Positions 17,899-26,469 of a stretch of DNA of 64,000 bases are shown here, piece after piece. The notes beneath the pieces are model-generated. The model saw only the letters and a program-made list of their open reading frames with translations. It ran no database searches and had not been told where the DNA came from. Position 1 is the stretch's first letter. Each line of letters begins with the position of its first letter. This DNA comes from Botrimarina colliarenosi (lineage in GTDB: Bacteria > Planctomycetota > Planctomycetia > Pirellulales > Lacipirellulaceae): contig NZ_SJPR01000003.1 of the NCBI RefSeq assembly GCF_007859955.1, forward strand, positions 124,001-188,000, written 5' to 3'. Both the position numbers and the translations under genes were made by a program.

Positions 17899-18612
17899 AT
17901 GCCGACCGACAGAGGAAAGACTCTGGCAGCGTTCGACGCCGAGAAGGCCGCGTCGTACGACAACCAATTCGCGAACGTCTCCGCGATGCGCGATGCGATG
18001 CACTTGTTGACGCGTTTGGCGCTCGGTGAGTTGCCGGCCGAGTCGCGAGTGCTTTGCGTCGGGGCGGGGACGGGGCTTGAGATCGGGTATCTGGCCGAGG
18101 TGTTTCCGCGCTGGCGGTTTATGGCGGTGGAGCCGGCGCCGGCGATGCTCGACCTCTGCCGAAAGCGGGCCCGCGATAACGACTTCGCCGATCGCTGTGA
18201 GTTCCACGGGGGGTACCTTGATTCGCTGCCGGCAGCCGAGCCGTACGACGCGGCGACGTGTCTGCTGGTGTCGCACTTCCTGCAGCCGCCAGAGCGAAGA
18301 GCCCTCTTCGTCGAGATTGCGCAACGCCTCACGCCCGGCGCGGTCCTTGTCGCTGCCGACCTAGCGTCGGACCGAGCGGCGCCGGCGCATGATCGGCTGA
18401 TGGCGGCGTGGCGGCAGATGTGGCTACTCTGCGGCATGCCCGTTGACCAAGTCGAGAAGGCACGGGCGCATTTCGAGGAGCAAGTCTCTCTGCTGCCACC
18501 GGCGGAAGTGGCGTCGCTTGTCTGCTCGGCGGGGTTCGAGGCGCCGACCCCGATCCTACAGACCCTGCTGATCCACGGCTGGTCGTTCCGCCGCGAGGCG
18601 GACCCCTCCTAG
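17899..18612 (+). CDS. SAM-dependent methyltransferase, class I
   Basis: A 237-residue methyltransferase. Motif I is VLCVGAGTGLEIGYLAE (residues about 53-69), followed by the acidic residue of motif II in FMAVEPAPAML and motif IV near YDAATCLLVSHFL. The C-terminal part (PPAEVASLVCSAGFEAPTPI) has the usual small-molecule methyltransferase ending. The start lies 32 bases after the RNase gene with a GGGGGAG ribosome binding site upstream, so they may be co-transcribed. The substrate is unknown. Confidence 0.88.
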   Translation: MPTDRGKTLAAFDAEKAASYDNQFANVSAMRDAMHLLTRLALGELPAESRVLCVGAGTGLEIGYLAEVFPRWRFMAVEPAPAMLDLCRKRARDNDFADRCEFHGGYLDSLPAAEPYDAATCLLVSHFLQPPERRALFVEIAQRLTPGAVLVAADLASDRAAPAHDRLMAAWRQMWLLCGMPVDQVEKARAHFEEQVSLLPPAEVASLVCSAGFEAPTPILQTLLIHGWSFRREADPS

Positions 18613-18636
18613 TCCGAGCGGGCCTTTCGGCAGGCG

Positions 18637-18726
18637 GACCGTCGGCGTCAGACGGCATGGCGCGGTTGACGGCCGGAGAGGCGCTGCGCAAAACCTCCCC
18701 CGGCTGACGCCGGAAGCTCGGCCGCG
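18637..18726. repeat. Imperfect palindromic repeat, family C copy 1
   Basis: GGCGTCAGACGG near 18645 and CCGGCTGACGCCGG near 18700 form an imperfect inverted pair around 40-50 bases. The word matches the larger copy at 20363-20495. It lies between the converging methyltransferase and catalase genes. Confidence 0.45.
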
Positions 18727-18731
18727 CTCGG

Positions 18732-20183
18732 TTAGCTTCGTACGCCGGTGGCGATCCGCTTACCGACGTCGGGGTCGATGTTCTTCCAGTACTCGAACGC
18801 GAGCTCGAGGACCGGCTCGGTCACGCCCTGCTTGAGGTGGCCGACGACGTTCGACACCAAGCGGTCGCGTGCCGCGTCGTCCATCACCTCGCGGACGAGT
18901 GTGCCGGCCTGGCCCCAGTCGTCGTCTTCTTTGTGGAGCGTGTACGCGGTGCGGACGAAGTCGCCGTCGGCATGCCAGACCGCGTCCTCGGGGTAACGCT
19001 CGGGATCGGGCACGGGGCCCCCCTTTGAGTTCGGCGCGTAAACGGGGTCGGTGACGTTATCGACCCGCATCGCCCCGTCCTTGCTGTAGCTGTGCACCGG
19101 CGACTGGGGCCGGTTCACGGGGATCTGCTTGTAGTTGACCCCGAGCCGCGCGCGGTGGGCGTCGGCGTAGGCGAACATCCTCCCCAGCAACATCTTGTCG
19201 GGGCTGATGCCGATGCCCGGCACGAGGTTGTTCGGCTCGAAAGCGGCCTGCTCGATCTCGGTGTGGAAGTCGGTCGGGTTGCGGGTGAGCGTCAGCCGGC
19301 CGAGCTCTTGCACCGGGTAGTCGCCGTGCGGCCACACCTTGGTGAGGTCGAACGGATTGAAGCGGTAATCGGCCGCCTCGTCGAAGGGCACGATCTGCAT
19401 CTTGAGCGTCCAGCTCGGGTAGTCGCCGCGCTGGATCGCGTCGAATAGGTCGCGGCGGTGGTAGTCCGCGTCGACGCCGGCGATCCGCTCGGCCTCCGCC
19501 TGCGGGAGGAAGTCGATCCCCTGGTCGGTCTTGAAGTGGTACTTCACCCAAAACCGCTCGTGCTTGGCGTTGACCCACATGTAGGTGTGGCTGGAATAGC
19601 CGTTCATGTGCCGCCAGTTCTTCGGGATGCCGCGGTCGCCCATCAGCCAAGTGACCTGGTGGGCCGACTCGGGGGAGAGCGTCCAGAAGTCTCACTGCAT
19701 GTCGTGGTCGCGGAGGCCGTTGTCGGCGCGACGCTTCTGCGAGCGGATGAAGTGCTGGAACTTCAGCGGGTCGCGGATGAAGAACACGGGGGTGTTGTTC
19801 CCCACCATGTCGTAGTTGCCTTGCGACGTATAGAACTTCAGCGCAAAGCCGCGCGGGTCGCGCCACGTGTCGGGGGACCCGCGCTCCCCGGCGACGGTCG
19901 AGAAGCGGATCAGCGTGTCGGTCTTCGTCCCGGGCTGGAAGACCGCCGCCTTGGTGTACTGGCTCAGGTCTTGCGTCACCTCGAAGTGGCCGAACGCCCC
20001 GGAGCCCTTGGCGTGGGGTTGGCGCTCCGCGATCCGCTCGCGGTTGAAGTTGGCCATCTGCTCGATCAGGTAGTGATCGTGCAGAACGATCGGGCCGTCG
20101 GGCCCGACGGTGAGCGAGTGCTTTTGGCTGGCGACCGGGATGCCGGCGTCGGTGGTGGTGGGCTTGCGCTGGTCGCTGCTGAT
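18732..20183 (-). pseudogene. Catalase, interrupted by an in-frame TGA and lacking an ATG start
   Basis: Both parts lie in one frame and together make a full monofunctional heme catalase of about 483 residues. The catalytic histidine is in [13 protein letters not shown] (codon 57). TGA at 19692-19694 (codon 164) replaces the tryptophan of the family motif DHDMQWDFWTL. The proximal heme tyrosine (GRMFAYADAHRARLG) lies after the stop, so the short product could not hold heme normally. A good ribosome binding site (AAGGAAG, spacing 7) precedes ATC at 20183, where relatives have ATG followed by SSDQ. A GTG at 20216 is the nearest usual start but has no such site. This could be a pseudogene, a recent mutant or a sequence error. 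Confidence 0.85.
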
Positions 20184-20362
20184 GAGAAGACTTCCTTGCG
20201 GTGAAAATGGGCCCACCGGACGCCAAAGTTAGTCGAGTACGCGATCCGCCGCCGGATCCGGGGAACGACGTGGCGAACTGTACGCGTGGCGCCGCCGCCG
20301 GGCTACAACACGCCGCGCCGAACCGGCTGCCTCGCAATCCAAGCGGCCCAGAAGCCACTGGA

Positions 20363-20495
20363 CAGGCGAGCCGTCGGCGTCAGCCGGCGGACGTTTCTCC
20401 GCGGCGTTTGAGACGGCCGCCGCGGCGTCGCACGATCGCTCGCGAGCCGCTGCGTCGCGGAGAAACTCCCCCGGCAGACTCCGGAGGCTCGCCTG
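20363..20495. repeat. Long imperfect inverted repeat, family C copy 2
   Basis: The outer arms CAGGCGAGCC and GGCTCGCCTG match exactly. The inner arms TTTCTCCGCG and CGCGGAGAAA match exactly. The part between them (GTCGGCGTCAGCCGG against CCGGCAGACTCCGG) is imperfect. The central loop contains more short palindromic words. Confidence 0.7.
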
Positions 20496-20550
20496 ACTAT
20501 CGGCTGGCGGGCGTGGTTGGGGGTGCTTGCGAATAACGCCCGGGGTGGTA

Positions 20551-20570
20551 AATTAACTATTGAGTTAATT
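20551..20570. promoter_or_regulatory. Probable operator of the ArsR-type regulator
   Basis: AATTAACT and AGTTAATT are perfect 8-base inverted arms around 4 bases, ending 19 bases before the regulator's ATG. The stretch is very AT-rich in a GC-rich region. Position and symmetry suit autorepression by the downstream ArsR-family protein; this is inference. Confidence 0.6.
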
Positions 20571-20589
20571 AACCGATTGGTGTATCACG

Positions 20590-20982
20590 ATGACCGACCA
20601 ACTCAGTCTGACCTTCGCCGCGCTCGCCGACCCGACGCGGCGGGCGATGCTTGCCCGGCTCACCGAGGGGCCCATCAACGTGTCCGAACTGGCCGAGCCG
20701 TTCCTCGACACGATGAGCCTGCCGGCCGCGACCAAGCATGTGAAGGTGCTGGAGCGGGCGGGTCTGCTCACCAAGACACGCGAGGCGCAGCGCCGGCCGT
20801 GCGAACTCAACCCGGACGCCTTGCGGGATGTCGCCGACTGGGTCGAGCCGTACCGGGCGATGTGGGAAGAGAGCTTCGACCGACTCGATGCGTACCTCAA
20901 AACGATTACCGACAAATCCGCCAAGCAATCCCAACCCTCGAAGGCCGCGAAAGGCGGCAAGAAAGATGGTCGCAAGAAGTAA
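20590..20982 (+). CDS. ArsR-family HTH transcriptional regulator
   Basis: A 130-residue winged-helix regulator. The HTH spans about residues 8-85 (FAALADPTRRAMLARLTEGP, INVSELAEPF, LPAATKHVKVLERAGLLTKT). No metal-binding cysteine motif is visible, so it belongs to the ArsR group that accompanies AHSA1/SRPBCC genes rather than the metal sensors. The C-terminal tail is rich in lysine. Its 3' end overlaps the next gene by 17 bases, implying translational coupling. An AT-rich palindrome lies directly upstream. Confidence 0.92.
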   Translation: MTDQLSLTFAALADPTRRAMLARLTEGPINVSELAEPFLDTMSLPAATKHVKVLERAGLLTKTREAQRRPCELNPDALRDVADWVEPYRAMWEESFDRLDAYLKTITDKSAKQSQPSKAAKGGKKDGRKK

Positions 20983-21919
20983 GCCCAACGAGCTTCGGAT
21001 TACCCGCGTCTACGACGCCCCTGTCGCGGCGGTCTGGGACGCGTGGACCGATCCAGATCAGGCGGCCCAATGGTGGGGGCCTCGCGGCTTCACCATCACG
21101 ACGCACAGCAAGGACCTGCGTCCCGGCGGGAGCTGGGACTACACGATGCATGGCCCCGACGGCGTCGATTGGCCCAACACGACGCTCTATCACGAGGTGG
21201 TCGAATACGAAAAACTGGTCTACGACCACGGCGGCGCGGCCGATCGGCCGCCCCTGTTCCGTGTGACGGTCTTGTTCTCCGAGTCGGAGGGCAAGACGAC
21301 GATGGACATGACGATGACGATGGCGTCCCCGGAGGCGGCCGAACAGATCAAGCAGCACATCAAGGACGCCGGCGGCAATGCGACGTGGGACCGCCTCGCG
21401 GAGCACCTCGGTATGCAGTCGACCGGCAAAGAGTGCTTCGTGATCAACCGCAGCTTCGACGCGCCGATCGACGTGGTGTTCGACATGTGGACGCTGCCCG
21501 AGCACATCGTCCGCTGGCTTCCGCCGACGGGATTCGTCATGGAACTCCTGCGGGAAGAAACACGTGTCGGGGGCAAGTCGTTCTACCGCATGGTCAATGA
21601 GGCCGGCGTGGAGTTGTTCGGATGCGTCGAGTACCGCGAGATCGAACGTCCTGATCGACTCGTTAGCACCCAAGAATTCTGCGACGCCGAGGAGAACCTT
21701 AGTCGCCATCCGATGGCGCCCGTCTGGCCGGCGACGATGTTGAGGACGGTCACCTTCACCGCCGAAGGCCCCCAGAGCACGCGCGTGACCGTCGTTTGGG
21801 AGCCGATCGGCCACGTCACCCCCGCCGAGCGGGCGGCGTTCGTCGAGGAACGTAGCGGGATGACCCAGGGTTGGACGGGGTCGTTCGATAAGCTCGAGGC
21901 GTTGCTCGCGGCAGGCTAG
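20966..21919 (+). CDS. Tandem SRPBCC (AHSA1-like) domain protein
   Basis: A 317-residue protein with two AHSA1-type SRPBCC domains in one chain. Domain 1 (residues about 8-150) starts LRITRVYDAPVAAVWDAWTD and has WWGPRGFTITTHSKDLRPGG. Domain 2 (about 155-315) starts FVINRSFDAPIDVVFDMWTL and has WLPPTGFVMELLREETRVGG. These domains form a deep hydrophobic pocket; ligand unknown. The ATG at 20966 overlaps the end of the ArsR-type gene. Most such operons encode a single-domain protein, so the duplication is mildly unusual. Confidence 0.9.
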   Translation: MVARSKPNELRITRVYDAPVAAVWDAWTDPDQAAQWWGPRGFTITTHSKDLRPGGSWDYTMHGPDGVDWPNTTLYHEVVEYEKLVYDHGGAADRPPLFRVTVLFSESEGKTTMDMTMTMASPEAAEQIKQHIKDAGGNATWDRLAEHLGMQSTGKECFVINRSFDAPIDVVFDMWTLPEHIVRWLPPTGFVMELLREETRVGGKSFYRMVNEAGVELFGCVEYREIERPDRLVSTQEFCDAEENLSRHPMAPVWPATMLRTVTFTAEGPQSTRVTVVWEPIGHVTPAERAAFVEERSGMTQGWTGSFDKLEALLAAG

Positions 21920-22134
21920 GGAGAGGGCCTGTATCGCCGCTTTTCGACCGCGGCGATGCCCTTTAGGGCCCTGCCGGCGCCGCTAAGTTGTTTTCTGGTA
22001 GGGATTTACGGTTCCGGTGAGGGTGGGGCATCGACAGCCCAGGCCGAGGCCGGTATTCTGTGGGGCTCGCTAGACGAAATCCGCACACGCCGGGGCGGTC
22101 CCTTCCGCCGGCGACCCGAGGTGAAACACAAGTC

Positions 22135-22449
22135 ATGTACGCGATCATTATTGACGGCGGCCGCCAGTACAAAGTTGTCGAAGGCCAGGAGCTGGCGCTC
22201 GACTACCGCGAAGAAGCCAAGCCGGGCGACACGCTTACCCTCGATCGCGTCGTGGCGGTTGGCTCGGGAGCGGACCTCAAGGTTGGCGCCCCGACCGTCG
22301 CTGGCGCCAGCGTCACGGCCGAGGTCATCGGCACCGGGCAGGGCGTCAAGATCGAAGTCGTGAAGATCCGTCGCCGTAAGAATAGCCGTCGCCACACCGG
22401 CCACCGCAAGATGTTCACCAAGGTGAAGATCGGCGCGATCGCCGGCTGA
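22135..22449 (+). CDS. rplU: Ribosomal protein bL21
   Basis: A 104-residue L21. The start MYAIIIDGGRQYKVVEGQEL is the family N-terminus, so I prefer the ATG at 22135 over the upstream frame. The conserved end KIRRRKNSRRHTGHRKMFTK binds 23S rRNA. A strong terminator follows directly and no rpmA (bL27) gene lies downstream, unlike the usual rplU-rpmA order. Confidence 0.97.
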   Translation: MYAIIIDGGRQYKVVEGQELALDYREEAKPGDTLTLDRVVAVGSGADLKVGAPTVAGASVTAEVIGTGQGVKIEVVKIRRRKNSRRHTGHRKMFTKVKIGAIAG

Positions 22450-22474
22450 ACGCGTAAACGTCGTTCAAGCAATC

Positions 22475-22519
22475 AACACAAGAGCCCCGACCAAACTCAT
22501 TGGTCGGGGCTCTTGTGTT
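22475..22519 (+). terminator. Terminator of rplU
   Basis: Perfect 20-base arms (22475-22494 and 22500-22519) surround a 5-base loop. The stem starts 26 bases after the stop codon. The following T-run is weak (GTTGTTG). Confidence 0.85.
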
Positions 22520-22543
22520 GTTGTGAATCGCTCGTGGCGCTAC

Positions 22544-22625
22544 TCCCGGCGCTGGCGCTTAGGGCTCCCGCGCCACGAGTGGCTCACCAACGAGAGCTAG
22601 GGAGCCCTAAGCGCCAGCGCCGGGA
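22544..22625. repeat. Perfect 26-base inverted repeat, family D copy 2
   Basis: The arms 22544-22569 and 22600-22625 are exact reverse complements, rich in GCGCTGGCGC and AGGGCTCCC. It lies between converging rplU and the PQQ-propeller gene, after the rplU terminator, so it is not needed as terminator for rplU. It resembles the hairpin at 9126-9213. Confidence 0.8.
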
Positions 22626-22650
22626 CTGAGCCCGGAGTCCGCGTCGCGGC

Positions 22651-24030
22651 TCAGCGAGCCGCGACGCTCTCACCGGTCGAGCGGATGCAGTAGAGGCATT
22701 TGCTGGAACGGACGTACATCGCGCCCTCGCTCAACGCGGGTGTCGCGCTGAAGTCGCCACCGTCGGTGAGCACGTTGCGCGCGACCTGATCGTACTCTTC
22801 GCCGAGCCGCACGACGTGAGCGACGCCATCGCGGCCGAAGTGACAGAAGAGATCGCCCACCACGACCGGTGACGAGTAAGGCATGCTGCCGAACCCGCCG
22901 CGGCCTCTTCGCCCGCGACGTCCTTCTGGAGCTTCTTCAGGGGCCGCCTCTTCCGGAGCCGGGGCGTCGGCGTTGACGAATCGTTCCTGATAGACCCGAT
23001 CACCCGTGGCGGCGTCGTAGCAGTTCACGCCGGCGCGGCCAACGCCGTAGAGCCGGCCGTCGAAGAAGACGGGCGTGGCGATCGAGCCCTGTAGTTCGGC
23101 CCGCCAAAGGACGTTCGTGTCATCGACTTCGCCGTCACCACCGGCGCGGACCGCCAGCGACCCGCCGCGGCCGGCGAGGATGTAAACGACATCGTCGTGG
23201 GCGAGGAGGCTGGTGCTGACAGAATCGTTGTCGACGCCGCGGCAACTCCAGAGCTCGTCGCCCGTAGCGAGGTCGAGCGCCAGCACTTTGAAGGGGACGG
23301 CGAAGACCAGCTCGGTGCGGCCGTTGGCCTCGACCAGCACCGGAGAGCCCCAGACGCCGTCCCAGCCGTCCTCGGTGTGGCGCCAGACCTCTTTGCCTGT
23401 CTTCTTGTTCAAAGCGATTAGCGAGCGGCTCTCGGCCGTCGCGGCGCAGATAACGAGGTCGCCAGAAAGTACCGGGCTCGACGCCGAACCCCATCCGCGG
23501 ATGCCCGAGCCATCGCCGCAGTCGGTCCGCCAGAGCTCGTTGCCTTCCATGTCGTAGGCGAGGGCGCCCGTCTTGCCGAAGTAGACGTAGACCCGCTCGC
23601 CGTCACTGACGGGGGTGTGGCTGGCGTAGCCGTGCTCGGCAAACATGCCGCCGAACTCGTCCTCGGGGAGCTTCGCGTCGACCTCGACGCGCCAGAGCTC
23701 GTCGCCCGTCTCGCGGTTGAAGCAGAGCAGCGATCGCTTCAGGTCGGATTGATCGCCGGGCTCTTCGCGGCTGAGACCGTACCCCGTCCAGCAGGTGACA
23801 AAGAGTTTGTCTCCGACAACGATCGGACACGACGACCCGGGGCCCGGCAGGTCGACCTTCCAGGCGAGGTTCTTCGTGTCGCTCCACTCGACGGGGGGGG
23901 CCTCGTCGAGCGAAACGCCGGCGCCGTTGGGGCCGCGGAAGCGGGTCCAGTCCCGCGCCTCAGCAGCGACGACTGTCGCCAGGGTGAGCAATGCGGCGAG
24001 CGCCGCCCGGGGGGTGAGCGAACGGACCAT
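22651..24030 (-). CDS. Secreted PQQ-binding-like beta-propeller protein
   Basis: A 459-residue protein with a signal peptide (MVRSLTPRAALAALLTLATV, cut near AEA). The mature part starts RDWTRFRGPNGAGVS, the typical opening of planctomycete PQQ-like propellers. Repeated blade motifs include LLCFNRETGDELWRVEV, ALDLATGDELWSCRG and LIALNKKTGKEVWRHTE. An Arg/Gly-rich insertion (EGRRGRRGRGGFGS) lies near residue 375. No catalytic dehydrogenase signature is seen, so a binding or scaffolding role in the periplasm is more likely than PQQ enzyme activity. Confidence 0.88.
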   Translation of the reverse strand: MVRSLTPRAALAALLTLATVVAAEARDWTRFRGPNGAGVSLDEAPPVEWSDTKNLAWKVDLPGPGSSCPIVVGDKLFVTCWTGYGLSREEPGDQSDLKRSLLCFNRETGDELWRVEVDAKLPEDEFGGMFAEHGYASHTPVSDGERVYVYFGKTGALAYDMEGNELWRTDCGDGSGIRGWGSASSPVLSGDLVICAATAESRSLIALNKKTGKEVWRHTEDGWDGVWGSPVLVEANGRTELVFAVPFKVLALDLATGDELWSCRGVDNDSVSTSLLAHDDVVYILAGRGGSLAVRAGGDGEVDDTNVLWRAELQGSIATPVFFDGRLYGVGRAGVNCYDAATGDRVYQERFVNADAPAPEEAAPEEAPEGRRGRRGRGGFGSMPYSSPVVVGDLFCHFGRDGVAHVVRLGEEYDQVARNVLTDGGDFSATPALSEGAMYVRSSKCLYCIRSTGESVAAR

Positions 24031-24182
24031 GCGATGGCGCCTCGAAGGTTGACGGGGCAGAGAAGGCCCACACCCGTCCGGGTGTCGACCCTTTTAGCGG
24101 AACGCCCCGCCCGCCGACCGTCAAGCTTGGATGCCGCGAATCGGCGCTGAACCTACGCACTTATTTTCGAGGGGAGGGCGGC

Positions 24183-24923
24183 TCAAGGCGTCGCCACGAG
24201 GACGGCCCAAAGCCGGTGTCGCCATGTGGTTTCAACGCCTCGGAAGCCGGCCCCATAGAGCCGCGCCGCTTGTTCTTCGACTGTTTCGTGACAGTCGTCG
24301 CCACTCTCTCGTTGGCCGCCAAAGTCGGCGAGATTTCGCTCCTGCCAGCGATCGACGATCTCGCCAAACGTGGCGGGGGTGCGTCCGGTGGCGACAGCCG
24401 AACGCATGTGCTCACCCCATTCCTCGAGCCACTCGCGATACGTTGCGTCGGAGGGGGGGCGGTACTCGTCACCGTTCACAAAGACGCCGCCGGGCGAAAG
24501 GACCGATCGGCACGCGGCGAAGACCTGGTTCTTTTCTCCCGCGTCGAGATGATGCAGGGCCGACGTGCTGACGATCGCGTCGGGCCTTGCGACCGCTTCG
24601 CGCCAATCGTCTTGGGCACGTCGGGGGACGAAGTGGGCCCGCCCCGTGAATCGTTCGTGCCGCTTGCTAGCGATTTCTAAGAAGGCCTCCGACGGATCGA
24701 CGATGGTAACCGTCGCGTTGGGAAGAGCGTCGAGCACCCGCTCGGCAAGCCGACCCGATCCGCCCCCCAGGTCAACGACGTGGACCGTGTCGGCGATATC
24801 GAAGGGCAATGCGGCGACAACCGCCTGTTGCATTTCGTCGTAGTGCGGGTGAATGACCGGCCCGGCGGCGTCGTAGTCGGCGGCGGCTTGGCGGGCGTTC
24901 CAACGGTAGGTGGCGGTGCTCAT
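24183..24923 (-). CDS. SAM-dependent methyltransferase
   Basis: A 246-residue class I methyltransferase from the ATG at 24923 (MSTATYRWNARQAAADYDAA). Motif I is VHVVDLGGGSGRLAERVLD; motif II acidic residue is in ATVTIVDPSEAFLE; motif IV is PDAIVSTSALHHLDAGEK, where STSALHHL is typical of small-molecule or tRNA-type methyltransferases. The remaining helices (TYREWLEEWGEHMRSA) match the same group. The substrate is unknown. It shares a strand with the PQQ-propeller and the lipoprotein gene but gaps suggest separate control. Confidence 0.88.
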   Translation of the reverse strand: MSTATYRWNARQAAADYDAAGPVIHPHYDEMQQAVVAALPFDIADTVHVVDLGGGSGRLAERVLDALPNATVTIVDPSEAFLEIASKRHERFTGRAHFVPRRAQDDWREAVARPDAIVSTSALHHLDAGEKNQVFAACRSVLSPGGVFVNGDEYRPPSDATYREWLEEWGEHMRSAVATGRTPATFGEIVDRWQERNLADFGGQRESGDDCHETVEEQAARLYGAGFRGVETTWRHRLWAVLVATP

Positions 24924-24968
24924 GCCGAAGAGGACCGGGGCCGCCACCGATGGGTTCGCTCCCCAGGT

Positions 24969-25760
24969 TCAAGGCGTTTCGTCCGGCGCCGTGGGTGGAA
25001 CGAGCCCGCTGTAGGGGTTGGCGGTGTCATTCGACGCGGTCATTGGATGCGGTAGGGGTTGCTGCGGTCCAAACTCGGCAATCGGGATTTCCGTCGTGCA
25101 GGACGATGCTGGCAGGGGGCGGGCCGACCGCGAGCGGTACCCCGGGATATCGAGCCAGGCGAGGGTCAAACCGACCGACGTGTACTCGTTGGAATTGCTC
25201 CCTTCAAAGTAGGCGAAGTTCTGCGCCGCCGAAGCGGTGAGGCGCCATTGCGGGCTCAGCCAATAGTGGACGCCCACTTCGGGGGCGACTGCGAAGGCCG
25301 CTTTTGTGTGCTCCTCGTCGGAGTTGAAGCCGTCGTCGGAGAGGGCGTCGAGGTAGTCCGAAGGGGCGGCCCCGCCGAAAACGCTGACGCCTACGAACGG
25401 CGCCAGGCGGGTTGGGGTCTGCAGACGACCGCCGAGCTCGAGGCCTCCGGCGCCACCGCCTCCCTCGACCGCCGAGCCACGCAGGCCGAAGCTGGCCTCC
25501 ACGGCGCCGTCGAGGTGGGGCGGGTAGACCAACTTGCCAACCGCGAAGTCCGAGGCGGCCGGGTCGTCGCTCACCATCGTTCTGGTGTAATAACCCGAGC
25601 GGCCAGCGACCTGCCGGGCGTCGAGGGCTTGCTTGACGACGCGGGCCGGGTCCTCCGTGTGGTGCGCGTACTTGCGGGCGTAGGCGGGGTCGGTGCGCGC
25701 CCACCGTGAGCCCGTGCACCCCGCCGCGGCGATCAGTAGGCAGACGGCGTGGAATCGCAC
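24969..25760 (-). CDS. Lipoprotein with barrel-like strands, unknown function
   Basis: A 263-residue protein. I choose the GTG at 25760 because it gives MRFHAVCLLIAAAGCTGSRW, a lipoprotein signal with the lipobox residues AAGC. The mature protein has alternating strands and many aromatics (LDGAVEASFGLRGS, LAPFVGVSVFGGAAP, VGVHYWLSPQWRLTASAAQN), like small outer-membrane barrels. The C-terminus is a Pro/Thr-rich tail, not a barrel end, so the barrel interpretation is tentative. The frame opens farther upstream to 25895 but that part lacks a good start. Confidence 0.7.
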   Translation of the reverse strand: MRFHAVCLLIAAAGCTGSRWARTDPAYARKYAHHTEDPARVVKQALDARQVAGRSGYYTRTMVSDDPAASDFAVGKLVYPPHLDGAVEASFGLRGSAVEGGGGAGGLELGGRLQTPTRLAPFVGVSVFGGAAPSDYLDALSDDGFNSDEEHTKAAFAVAPEVGVHYWLSPQWRLTASAAQNFAYFEGSNSNEYTSVGLTLAWLDIPGYRSRSARPLPASSCTTEIPIAEFGPQQPLPHPMTASNDTANPYSGLVPPTAPDETP

Positions 25761-26232
25761 AACGTTAGGCCGACTTGTGTAGCCGACTTGCGTAGGAAGA
25801 GGGGTGTGGTTTGAGAGGGCGTGGCTGGGGGCAAACTTGCCGGATCGTGGCTTTTCGGCCGCGGAGTGTCGAGGGCGGCTTGCGGCGGGACCCATTTGCG
25901 TCCGGCCCGACGGACTGCGGACCGCCGGACCTAAGCCGCGAATTCTGCGCCGTCTACCCGGCTTGCCATGGCGATGTCGCCGGAAACGAAAATTGCGTGC
26001 CGCCGCATCGGCGGGGCGCCAACGGGGCGTCCAAACGCCGCAAGCCTTTTTAATGAAAGGGCTTAGGTCCGGTGTCGAGGCTTCATCGGAGCTTCACACG
26101 TTCTTCGCCGATAGACACAACCTGTTGTGTGCTAGCAACTTACGAAATACCAGGATTTGGATTGACGCGACGCTCTGGGCGCGTAGGATTTGGCCCTCGT
26201 GACCCCAAATGTTGTGGCCTTTCGGGCATCGG

Positions 26233-26248
26233 ACACTATATATTGGGG
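26233..26248. promoter_or_regulatory. Possible NrdR box 1
   Basis: ACACTATATATTGGGG agrees with about 14 of 16 positions of the known NrdR consensus acaCwAtATaTwGtgt. It is 222 bases before the nrdJ start. Confidence 0.5.
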
Positions 26249-26295
26249 TAGGTGAGCGTTTTTCACTCCTGATCCTCGGGAGTTGGCGCCGATAG

Positions 26296-26311
26296 GGGCC
26301 ATATATGGGGG
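26296..26311. promoter_or_regulatory. Possible NrdR box 2 (degenerate)
   Basis: The core CNATATATNG is kept but the flanks are G-rich. The centre is 63 bases from that of box 1, which is six turns of the DNA helix, so both would face the same side. Confidence 0.4.
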
Positions 26312-26469
26312 CGGCGGCTCTGCGGAGCGCACCCCGGACGCGAAGCAAGAAGAGTACAGCCCGTCGGCATGGCATGCCGACGCCAAGGGCTGAGGGATTG
26401 ATGAACGGATGTTCATCGATTCCAATCGGAAAGGATGCCCCCCTCTCCCAGACTACATAGGAGGTAGCC

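Larger units (their letters stand above)
20217..20589. other. Divergent intergenic region with palindrome and operator
   Basis: About 370 bases lie between the catalase and an ArsR-type regulator. The middle holds family C copy 2 (20363-20495). The right end holds an AT-rich operator-like palindrome (20551-20570). No gene is seen. Confidence 0.55.
25761..26469. other. Long upstream region of nrdJ
   Basis: About 700 bases lie between the lipoprotein gene and nrdJ. No coding frame is convincing. The last 350 bases hold the features that suggest regulation of nrdJ: an ACACAA...TTGTGT palindrome at 26115-26130, two ATATAT-centred boxes at 26233 and 26296, a short hairpin GTCGGCAT/ATGCCGAC near 26370, and another hairpin GATGAAC/GTTCATC near 26400. 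I found no B12-riboswitch box. Confidence 0.55.

Noticed and set aside
18732-20183. Selenocysteine or TGA recoding in catalase
   Set aside because: The position is a tryptophan in relatives, not cysteine, and no SECIS-like hairpin is evident; other genes use TGA as stop.
26250-26460. B12 riboswitch before the B12-dependent reductase
   Set aside because: I could not find the conserved B12 box or the pseudoknot partners; only small hairpins are visible.
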